Positions 44,714-52,268 of a stretch of 64,000 bases of DNA are shown here, in pieces. The stretch covers positions 200,256 to 264,255 of the forward strand of contig NZ_FUYL01000004.1 of assembly GCF_900167935.1 (NCBI RefSeq), given 5' to 3'. Made by a program: the position numbers and the translations under genes. A model generated the notes under the pieces. That model made no database searches. It was not told the DNA's origin and saw only the letters and a list, made by a program, of their open reading frames with translations. This DNA comes from Maribacter arcticus (GTDB lineage Bacteria > Bacteroidota > Bacteroidia > Flavobacteriales > Flavobacteriaceae). The stretch's first letter is position 1, and every line of letters begins with the position of its first letter.

Positions 44714-47269
44714 ATGAAATTAAAAATTACTCTTTTTTTATGTTTACAGGCTTTTTGCTTTCATCAAATTTATGCCCAATGTGATGGGGCTGATTTTGAA
44801 GAAAAGAGTGGAATAGCCATTTTAGAATTAGACTCAAAGGTCTCCGGAAGTTGGAAAAAGGAATCAATTTCTGGCTCATCAGGTGGTTCTGCATTAACCT
44901 ATAGAGGCTCTAATTACTTCAGTTCACCTGGAAATTCCATGATAACTTATAAAGTTAAAATAAATTCATCTGGTACTTATAGGTTTATTTGGAGGAACAA
45001 AATTAGCGTCATTGCCAGCAGTAATGCAACCACCGAACATAATGATTCTTGGTTAAAAATAAATGCTTCTAATTTTTTTGGTCAACAAGGCAGTAGTAAA
45101 GTTTATCCTGGAGGTTCAGGAAAATCTCCTGTTGCTGAAGGTGCTACTTCAGGAGGTTGGTTCAAGGTTTATACCAACACGATAGACTGGAGCTATAGTA
45201 CAAAAACTAGTGACAATGATGCTCATGGTGTTTATGCTACATTTAATAGCCCAGGAGTCTATAACATTCAAGTTTCAGCAAGATCTAATGGTCATACCAT
45301 TGATAGAATGGTACTTTATAAAGAAGGTAGTTATTCTTCTGCTCAAGCCGAAAGCTTATCTAGGTCAGTTACAACTTGTTCTGGTAGTACACCGACTACT
45401 CCGACACCGACACCGACAACAAATGAAGCACCGTCTGTTACTATCACTAGTCCAAGTAATGGACAAAATATTAACGAAGGTAGTTCTGTAACAGTACAAT
45501 TATCTTCTAGCGATGCAGATGGTAATATTTCTAAGCATGAGCTTTTTGTAAATAATAATTTGGTAGATACGGATGGCGTTAATTATAGCCCTTACACTAT
45601 TTCTAATATTCAAAAAGGTAGCTATGTAATTACATCAAAAGTAACCGACAGTAATGGTGCATCTGATTCAAGCACTGTCAACATTACTGTGGATAGTGAT
45701 GATAGTACAGAGCCTACTCCAGAACCAACACCTTCAACATCAAATTCAGCACCTTCTGTTAGTTTTACCAATTTAACTAATGGCCAAAGTTTCACAACTG
45801 GGACTAATGTAACTGTTTCCTTAAACTCTAGCGATTCTGACGGAAGTGTCGTTAAGCATCAAATTTATGTCAATGATGTTTTGGCTGATACTGATGGTAC
45901 AGACTATACACCTCATATAATAACGGGAATTAGTGCTGGTAATTATTCCATTAAGGCTACAGTAACAGATAATTTAGGCAAAACTGCATCGAGTACTATA
46001 ATTATAACAGCAAACAATGATGATGAACCAGATACCAATCCAACTCCACCCTCAACGAATTTGAATCCTTCTGTAAGCTTTACTAATCTTACCAATGGAC
46101 AAAGCTTTACTGCTGGTTCTGATGTTACAGTTAATCTAAGCGCCACTGATTCAGATGGTAGCGTAGTAAAGCATCAAATATTCGTAAATGGTGTTTTGGT
46201 AGATACCGATGCTTCTAGCTATACTCCACATGTTATGAGTGAAATTGCCAATGGCAGTTATGAGATTAAAGCTACAGTAACTGATGATGACGATAACAGT
46301 AATTCTGCAATTGTTAATATTGTAGTTGGTTCGGAAACTTCTCCAAATCCTCCAACATCTGGCAATCAGGCTCCAACAGTTCAAATTACCACTCTAAATG
46401 AAGGACAAATCATACCTGTAGGAAAAGAAGTTTTAGTTGGGGTAACAGCCAATGATAGCGATGGTAGTATTGTAAAACATCAAGTTTATGTTAACGGTAA
46501 TTTAGTTGATACAGATGGCGCTATTTACACGGCGCATCCTTTTCAAGAATCAATAACTGGGGATTACCAAATAAAGGTAGTTGTTACTGATGATAATGGT
46601 GCTACAGGTTCTACCGTGGTCAATGTTATCGTAGGTACGAATTCGAACCCAACGACACCATCCATAACGCTTAATTTAATTGACGCCATATCAAATGATA
46701 ACATCGGCACATTATCAGATGGAACAACTATAAGCCCTACAAAAACACAAAATATAAATATTAAGGCAAATGTTCCTTCGAAAGCTAAGAGTGTTCTATT
46801 TGAACTTTCGGGAACACAAATTGAAACTAGGTATGAAAATTTAGCTCCATATGCTTTATTTGGTGATGTCAATGGTGATTATAGTGCTGCCAACCTTTCG
46901 AATGGTATATACAAACTTATTGTATCCGCATATTCAGATAGTAATGGTAGAGGAGTACTTATTGCTGCCGAAACTATAAACTTTACTGTGGGTTCAACTA
47001 CAAGTAAAACTGCATTTGCATTTCCAAATCCTGTTCTTAGTGATGGTAAAGTTTCTGTTCGTTTGCCAGAAGGCAGTACCGGTAACTACTACTATAGTGT
47101 TTCAAATGCTATGGGAGTTCTAATTGAGAAAGGTACTTTTAGTGCTAAACAATCAGAGCCAGACATTAACCTAGAGCTATCTAATGTAGGAAGACAGATG
47201 AAAGGTGTTTACTATCTGAGTATTACCTCTGGTGGATCTAATCAAATCATACCTCTTCTAAGACAATAA
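44714..47269 (+). CDS. T9SS-exported protein with carbohydrate-binding-like module and four Big_7 Ig domains
   Basis: 851-residue surface or secreted protein. Signal peptide ends near IYAQC. An N-terminal module (about residues 30-215; SGTYRFIWRNKISVIA, TSGGWFKVYTNTIDWSY, KTSDNDAHGVYATF) is clearly related to a module in the giant protein at 650-1230. After a Thr/Pro linker come four Ig-like repeats of the Big_7 type, each with SSDxDGxxxKHxxxVN, LVDTDG and a YxIKAxVTD strand, separated by short Pro/Thr linkers. The C-terminus (FPNPVLSDGKVSVRLPEG to GVYYLSITSGG) is a T9SS type A sorting domain. There is no catalytic domain; binding of a surface glycan is inferred. It has its own promoter region and a strong terminator. 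Confidence 0.88.
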   Translation: MKLKITLFLCLQAFCFHQIYAQCDGADFEEKSGIAILELDSKVSGSWKKESISGSSGGSALTYRGSNYFSSPGNSMITYKVKINSSGTYRFIWRNKISVIASSNATTEHNDSWLKINASNFFGQQGSSKVYPGGSGKSPVAEGATSGGWFKVYTNTIDWSYSTKTSDNDAHGVYATFNSPGVYNIQVSARSNGHTIDRMVLYKEGSYSSAQAESLSRSVTTCSGSTPTTPTPTPTTNEAPSVTITSPSNGQNINEGSSVTVQLSSSDADGNISKHELFVNNNLVDTDGVNYSPYTISNIQKGSYVITSKVTDSNGASDSSTVNITVDSDDSTEPTPEPTPSTSNSAPSVSFTNLTNGQSFTTGTNVTVSLNSSDSDGSVVKHQIYVNDVLADTDGTDYTPHIITGISAGNYSIKATVTDNLGKTASSTIIITANNDDEPDTNPTPPSTNLNPSVSFTNLTNGQSFTAGSDVTVNLSATDSDGSVVKHQIFVNGVLVDTDASSYTPHVMSEIANGSYEIKATVTDDDDNSNSAIVNIVVGSETSPNPPTSGNQAPTVQITTLNEGQIIPVGKEVLVGVTANDSDGSIVKHQVYVNGNLVDTDGAIYTAHPFQESITGDYQIKVVVTDDNGATGSTVVNVIVGTNSNPTTPSITLNLIDAISNDNIGTLSDGTTISPTKTQNINIKANVPSKAKSVLFELSGTQIETRYENLAPYALFGDVNGDYSAANLSNGIYKLIVSAYSDSNGRGVLIAAETINFTVGSTTSKTAFAFPNPVLSDGKVSVRLPEGSTGNYYYSVSNAMGVLIEKGTFSAKQSEPDINLELSNVGRQMKGVYYLSITSGGSNQIIPLLRQ

Positions 47270-47286
47270 TCAGTATTCTAGTAGAT

Positions 47287-47324
47287 AAAAAAGTCGGCTT
47301 CTAAATTTAGAAGCCGACTTTTTT
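47287..47324 (+). terminator. Rho-independent terminator after the Big_7/T9SS gene
   Basis: A perfect 38-base palindrome: A6, GTCGGCTTCTAAA, its exact complement, and T6, 17 bases after the stop codon. The stem is long and GC-rich at its middle; symmetrical A and T tracts let it act in both directions. Confidence 0.9.
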
Positions 47325-47809
47325 ACTTGTAATTAGAATCTTAAATGGGAATAAAGTTTAGAATACGTTTTATGGTTTTGTTTGTTATCGCATTTTCCAA
47401 ATGGCTTCTCAAAGAGAGTATTTTTTTTACTTTCATATTTTATTGACCAAAACCATAATTCTTTTAAATAAGTACAACTTTCGGATGCATGAGGCTTTTA
47501 TTCCTTTCGATATAATGACCGATACAATGAACTTATTATCAAGATAATTTAAAGGCTTAATCATTTTGAATATTGTATTCTACATATGCCACCCTTGTGG
47601 CAGAAAAGTATTTCAATAGATATAAAATCTCTTACGATAAATAACGTTGAAATAGCTATTTTTACATAAGCAGGAGTTATAATGCATTCTGAAGCCTATA
47701 ATGCTAAACAAGCAATTATTGAGACAAAAACTAGTGGTTTAAGCTCTGGTATTTATTTCATAAGCTTGAAAAAGGATAACATAAACAGATTCTTCAAACT
47801 TATAAAAGA
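47325..47809. other. Intergenic region with decayed coding sequence
   Basis: Contains the T9SS tail remnant described separately (47585-47813). A 33-codon open frame at about 47346-47447 has a hydrophobic start (MVLFVIAFSKWLL) and might be the other end of the same decayed gene, but nothing joins them. Confidence 0.4.
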
Positions 47810-47813
47810 ATGA
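47585..47813 (+). pseudogene. Decayed T9SS type A sorting domain (C-terminal gene remnant)
   Basis: Frame by frame the region reads YATLVAEKYF (47585-47614, like the usual FPNPVxxKF start), a +1 shift, then ISIDIKSLTINNVEIAIFT, an in-frame TAA (47667-47669), AGVIMHSEAYNAKQ and finally TSGLSSGIYFISLKKD ending in KLIKE and TGA at 47811-47813. The pattern, strand order and GIYFISL end are those of a T9SS type A C-terminal domain. One frameshift and one stop show it is dead. The TGA overlaps the ATG of the following lipoprotein gene. Confidence 0.72.
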
Positions 47814-48502
47814 AAAAAGGTTTGATTCTATTGTTGGCAGTAACCATTCTCCAATCTTGTGGTGTCGATTTGGATATATTAGAATACGCCGACGCGGATA
47901 ACGGAATTAATATCTTGCTGCTATTCCCTGAGAATGATTCCAACTGTACCGATGGTATTATTGTTTCTGACACAGAAAGCGAGCTTATTTTTGAATGGGA
48001 ATATGAGGGCGACAGTGATTTCAGCCCATACAGTTTACAATTAATAGACCTTTCGAACAATGATACAATTGTTTATGAAAGTCTAGAAACTGAATCGGCT
48101 ATTATACTTCAACGTAATGTATCATATTCATGGTCTGTAACAGGAGTATTAAATAGCAAAAGTGAAACTTGGAGTTTCTATAATGTTGGCCCAGGGGATG
48201 AATTAACGGCACCTTTACCCGCTAAAGCTATTTCACCCGTATCTGGCGCTTCAATTTCACAAACAAGTACCACCGTGAATTTAATTTGGAAATCTGAAGA
48301 TGCCGATAACGATATAATTGGTCATGACCTTTATTTCGGTGAGACTGAAGATCCAGAACTTTTTGTTGAAAATATTACTGGGTCTCGGTATAATGATATT
48401 CCAGTTGTAGCTGGTAATTTTTATTATTGGAAGATAGTAACAAAAGACAGTGCTGGAAATGAATCTATCTCGCCTATTTTCACCTTCGGTGTTGGGTCAT
48501 AA
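47810..48502 (+). CDS. Lipoprotein with two fibronectin/Ig-like domains, function unknown
   Basis: 230 residues: signal peptide with lipobox LQSC, then two beta-sandwich-type segments. The first has FEWEYEGDSDFSPYSLQL and ILQRNVSYSWSV; the second has VNLIWKSEDADNDIIGHDLYFG and GNFYYWKIVTKDSAGN, both patterns of FN3-like domains in which a Trp strand is followed by YxxxLxF and a YYWxI strand. It is probably anchored in the outer membrane. Its start overlaps the stop codon of the T9SS remnant as ATGA, so it was probably once the downstream partner of a larger secreted protein gene. Confidence 0.78.
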   Translation: MKKGLILLLAVTILQSCGVDLDILEYADADNGINILLLFPENDSNCTDGIIVSDTESELIFEWEYEGDSDFSPYSLQLIDLSNNDTIVYESLETESAIILQRNVSYSWSVTGVLNSKSETWSFYNVGPGDELTAPLPAKAISPVSGASISQTSTTVNLIWKSEDADNDIIGHDLYFGETEDPELFVENITGSRYNDIPVVAGNFYYWKIVTKDSAGNESISPIFTFGVGS

Positions 48503-49373
48503 ATCTAAAATTATAACATATAGACAACTGTCTTTTTTTAGTTCAAAACTAAGCAGTTAAAATTTGCACAAATCATAAACTTAATATAATGTTTGTCGCA
48601 TTAACAACTAAATTAGTGAAAAACAAGTATTACTATTATTAAATAAACCGGCTAGAACCTACGGTAAATACCTTCATCAAACTATCTTAAAATAGCATTT
48701 AGATTTAAAAAGCATTAAATACTTTTTAAATAAAACAATTCACCAATTTAAACAGAAATTACCCAAAAATACCTTCAATATAAACTTAATCTTTAAAGTT
48801 ATGCTTTGTATTCTGGTGTCTATAAAAATTCTAATAGTCATTAATTAAATCCATGAATAAAAAAATAGGCCAACTCTTTACAAATATATTGTTAGTCCTT
48901 ATAGTTACAGTGACCCTTTGATTTCTAATTCTACATCTGCACAAGATTTAAATCTATTCTGGCATTTAATTGATTTTTGGTATAAAGAAAATAACATCAT
49001 CACCTAATCTATATGATACAGAATAGATAAGGTTATAATGGAACGTTAGTGCCGACCTTAAATAATGTATGTTGTGAAATCATAAACGAAGATTTACAAT
49101 GGGAACGATTTGACAAAAAATAAATGCCTAATTTTTTATCCTGGAAGGAAAATCCTAACCAAGAAGTTTATAACAATTGTTGGTCAAGAAAATAATAATA
49201 TAAGTAATATTAATACTGACTTGGTCTATTCCTTTTTTCCAAAATACCAAAGTTAAAAATCAACTATAAATTAGTGAATCATCCCTTAAAATAATAGTAT
49301 TAATAAATGATTAACTTAGTTTCACCTCCAATTAATATAAGTCTAGTTAAACAAATCGATTACTTTTTTCTTA
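48503..49373. other. Non-coding gap with degenerate reading frames
   Basis: 870 AT-rich bases with no intact gene. It contains the signal-peptide-like remnant at 48853-49007 and short open stretches after it that do not join into a frame; I see no RNA gene or clear terminator. Confidence 0.5.
48853..49007 (+). pseudogene. Probable remnant of a secreted protein gene (signal peptide plus frameshift)
   Basis: ATG at 48853 opens MNKKIGQLFTNILLVLIVTV, a typical signal peptide start, then TGA after 22 codons. In the next frame the sequence continues as ISNSTSAQDLNLFWHLIDFW to a TAA at 49005, which gives the natural cleavage site SAQ-D. One base change in frame would restore a normal secreted N-terminus, so a frameshifted gene is likely. 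No family can be recognised. Confidence 0.4.
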
Positions 49374-50555
49374 TCAAAATTCGATTATAACAAACTCAGA
49401 ACGTCTATTTACAGCATGCTTCTCCTCAGGACAATACGTATTGTCATCACATTCATTTAATAACATACGCTCACCATAAGCTTCTGTAACTAATTTATCT
49501 TCCGAAATACCTTTAGACAATAGATAATCTTTTGTTTTATCAACTCTTCTTTGAGACAACCAATCGTTATAATTAGCGGCACCTCTAGAATCTGTATGGG
49601 AGGTTATTGTTAATTTTAATGTTGGAATTTCTTCCATTATCAACGACAACGAATCCAAAATAGTTTTAGACTTTCCTTTTATCACTGATGAATTAAGATC
49701 AAAATACACGTAGCCTAAATTCTCAATTCTTAATCTTAATTCGTCCTTTTTCTTATTAAGAGCATCTAATTTTGCTTTTTCCGCAGCAGCTAAGGCATCT
49801 TCCTTTTTTTGCTTTTCAAGTCTTTCTGCCAATAACGCCTCATCTCTTAATCTGTTAACTTCATTTATAGAATCCATTTGACGTTGTTTTTCCTTTTCTA
49901 TTGCTGCCAAAAGCTCTAACTTTTCTTCTCCTCTTTTCGATAATCCTTTTTCTATTCCAAATTGATAAACTACACCTGCAGCATGTTGAATATGGTTAGA
50001 GGCTCCGTCACCCTGACTCATAGCCCATTTGCCAGAAGAATTAAAATCTAAACCCCACCTATCTGAAAACCAAGTTCTAAATCCTACCACTGCATTGTAA
50101 GTACCTCTACCCAAATTATTAGCATCTGTATACCCTGCTCCGATTCCAATATATGGATCAAACCATCCTGTTTGTCCGATAATTTGATTTAAGTCGTATG
50201 TCAAACGAGCATCGAGACCAAAATAATTTATATCCTCAAGGATTACAGTTGCATCAATGATATTACCAGACTTATATTTATTATAAGTACCAATAGCTTC
50301 AATCCCTAAGCCATTCTTAAAATATCTACCGATGCTTACTCTAGAAGGAAATGGAACTATATTCCATTCTTGTCCTACGTTGAATATACCATCAAAAACG
50401 TTTCCTGAATCATCAACAGCATTGAAACCAACACCGACAATCCATGAACTCTGAACAATACTATCCTTTTCCGTAATTTGAAGCTCGTCTTGAGCAAAAG
50501 TAAAATTGACAGCTAGTAATAATATTAAAAAACCAAAAACTTTTGTAGTTTTCAT
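49374..50555 (-). CDS. OmpA-family outer-membrane protein
   Basis: 393 residues: signal peptide ending FTFAQDE, an N-terminal eight-stranded-barrel-like domain (GRYFKNGLGIEAIGTYNKY, FGLDARLTYDLNQIIG, DPYIGIGAGYTD), a charged coiled coil (about residues 205-275, rich in Lys/Glu/Ala), and a C-terminal OmpA domain with YFDLNSSVIKG, TSHTDSRGAANYNDWLSQRR and YGERMLLNECDD...NRRSEFVI, the peptidoglycan-binding signature including the conserved Asp and Arg. It should tie the outer membrane to the cell wall. It forms its own transcription unit on the minus strand. Confidence 0.92.
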   Translation of the reverse strand: MKTTKVFGFLILLLAVNFTFAQDELQITEKDSIVQSSWIVGVGFNAVDDSGNVFDGIFNVGQEWNIVPFPSRVSIGRYFKNGLGIEAIGTYNKYKSGNIIDATVILEDINYFGLDARLTYDLNQIIGQTGWFDPYIGIGAGYTDANNLGRGTYNAVVGFRTWFSDRWGLDFNSSGKWAMSQGDGASNHIQHAAGVVYQFGIEKGLSKRGEEKLELLAAIEKEKQRQMDSINEVNRLRDEALLAERLEKQKKEDALAAAEKAKLDALNKKKDELRLRIENLGYVYFDLNSSVIKGKSKTILDSLSLIMEEIPTLKLTITSHTDSRGAANYNDWLSQRRVDKTKDYLLSKGISEDKLVTEAYGERMLLNECDDNTYCPEEKHAVNRRSEFVIIEF

Positions 50556-50674
50556 AATATAAAATTTGGGTTATTAAATGTAAAATTAGTTGTAGTTCAG
50601 GTAGTTGACAAATAATTTCTGTATACGGTAATTAAAATCGATTGGTAGTTGAATGTAGATTAATTAACGACGAA

Positions 50675-51118
50675 TTACTGTTGAATCTTTAGAGATTTCA
50701 CACTTAATGGTAATTTAAAAATACTAAAAGGACTGACTATAAAATTGTTTTGTTTCTTAGTCTTAGATTCAAGCTTATGTACGATTAAGCTATCAGCACC
50801 CTCTTTTATTTCTAAATCTACAAAATTAGATGTGTCACTATCTCCACACCAAACTAATAGCATATTTTGACTGAAATCGACTACTGGAGGAACTAAACCT
50901 GGCTTTCTTGTTCTATTAATTTTGCCGTAAAAAGTATTTAAAGCCTCTTGATTTCTAATTAAAAAATAATCTTCTTCTTCAAAACCACTATAATTTTCAT
51001 TCAAGATATTCTGCATACTCATTTCATTAGAATTCTGTAAACTACTAGTAACTGAACTTTTACATGAATTCAATTGGACTATAAAAAAAAGGATAAAAAA
51101 AGTGACGAATTTATACAT
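50675..51118 (-). CDS. Small lipoprotein of unknown function
   Basis: About 147 residues. I chose the ATG at 51118, which gives MYKFVTFFILFFIVQLNSC, a clean lipoprotein signal with lipobox LNSC; a longer in-frame start at 51187 would lie deep in the bshA gene. The mature part is hydrophilic, with DYFLIRNQEALNTFYGKI and VVDFSQNMLLVWCGDSDTS, reminiscent of small protease-inhibitor-like or stress lipoproteins of Bacteroidota, but I do not recognise a family with certainty. It overlaps the end of bshA by eight bases, so it is probably translated from the same message. Confidence 0.7.
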   Translation of the reverse strand: MYKFVTFFILFFIVQLNSCKSSVTSSLQNSNEMSMQNILNENYSGFEEEDYFLIRNQEALNTFYGKINRTRKPGLVPPVVDFSQNMLLVWCGDSDTSNFVDLEIKEGADSLIVHKLESKTKKQNNFIVSPFSIFKLPLSVKSLKIQQ

Positions 51119-52250
51119 TCTTGAAACGACCTTTAAATGCCCTCTCATAAACTTCTTCATAAAGCGGAAGTACTTTCTGTATATCAAATTTATGAGCTTC
51201 TTGTAGAGCGTTAAGTTTAAACCTTTCTAATACCTCATCATTTTTTAAAATAGTTATTGCTTTAGCTGCCATATCTTCAATATCACCAACATCGCTAAGA
51301 AATCCACTTACCCCTTCTTTGTTCACCTCAGGAATACCTCCAGCATTACTTGATATTACAGGTACTTTATTTATCATAGCTTCTAAAGCTGCAAGACCAA
51401 AACTCTCTGTTTCCGACGGTAAAAGAAACAAATCTGAAAAACACAAGATTTTATCGATTTCGTTACTATTACCTAAAAAGATAACCTTATCAGCTATACC
51501 TAATTCTTCGCAAAGTCTTTCAGCACCTTCTTTTTCAGGGCCCTCGCCCACCATAATAAGCTTAGAGGGTATTTCTAGTTGAATTTTACTAAATACCTTG
51601 ATAACATCAGGAATTCGTTTAACCTTTCTAAAATTGCTGATATGTGTAACTATTCGCTCGTCTTCAGTAGCCATATTAGAACGTTGGCAATCGGTAAAGG
51701 ATGTACTATATTTTTTGGCATCAATAAAATTAGGTATAACTTCAATTTCACCTTTAATATCAAAAGTTTCCAAAGTTCCCTTTTTCAAGCTCTCAGATAC
51801 TGAAGTAACCACGTCAGATTGATTTATACTGAAGGTTACCGCAGGTTTATAAAAAGGATGCTTACCTACTAGAGTTATATCGGTTCCATGAAGTGTTGTA
51901 ATCATAGGAACAAAAATTCCTTCTTCTTCTAGCATTTTCTTAGCCATATACCCCGCATATGCATGTGGTATGGCATAATGAACGTGTAATAAATCTATCT
52001 TATGAAGCTTTATGGTATCTACCAATTTACTAGATAATGCCAGCTCGTAAGGTTGATAATGAAAGAGTGGATATTCAGGAACGTGAACTTCGTGAAAGAA
52101 TATTTTATTACTTAACAACTCTAAACGCACAGGTTGTTTGTAGGTTATAAAATGAATCTCATGACCTCTATTGGCCAATGCGATTCCTAATTCTGTTGCT
52201 ACAACACCACTACCACCAAAAGTAGGGTAACATACTATTGCTATTTTCAT
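51111..52250 (-). CDS. bshA: N-acetyl-alpha-D-glucosaminyl L-malate synthase BshA
   Basis: GT4-type glycosyltransferase that joins GlcNAc from UDP-GlcNAc to L-malate, the first step of bacillithiol synthesis. The 379 residues show the diagnostic N-terminus IAIVCYPTFGGSGVVATELG, then HVHYAIPHAYAGYMAKKM, TLHGTDITLVG, the donor site EGPEKEGAERL and SETESFGLAALEAM with its conserved Glu pair. It matches BshA along its whole length. BshB and BshC are not in the window. A small lipoprotein gene overlaps its 3' end, and the GH3 hydrolase gene lies 18 bases upstream, so the three may form one operon. Confidence 0.95.
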   Translation of the reverse strand: MKIAIVCYPTFGGSGVVATELGIALANRGHEIHFITYKQPVRLELLSNKIFFHEVHVPEYPLFHYQPYELALSSKLVDTIKLHKIDLLHVHYAIPHAYAGYMAKKMLEEEGIFVPMITTLHGTDITLVGKHPFYKPAVTFSINQSDVVTSVSESLKKGTLETFDIKGEIEVIPNFIDAKKYSTSFTDCQRSNMATEDERIVTHISNFRKVKRIPDVIKVFSKIQLEIPSKLIMVGEGPEKEGAERLCEELGIADKVIFLGNSNEIDKILCFSDLFLLPSETESFGLAALEAMINKVPVISSNAGGIPEVNKEGVSGFLSDVGDIEDMAAKAITILKNDEVLERFKLNALQEAHKFDIQKVLPLYEEVYERAFKGRFKNV

Positions 52251-52268
52251 TACTACAAAACTAGCTTT

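Noticed and set aside
45400..46640. Regular repeats of about 300 bp resembling a repeat array
   Set aside because: They are four diverged copies of a protein domain (Big_7) with variable linkers, not identical DNA repeats with spacers, so no CRISPR.
51119..51187. Longer start for the lipoprotein gene behind bshA
   Set aside because: It would place charged residues before the signal peptide and lie within bshA; the ATG at 51118 gives a standard lipoprotein signal.
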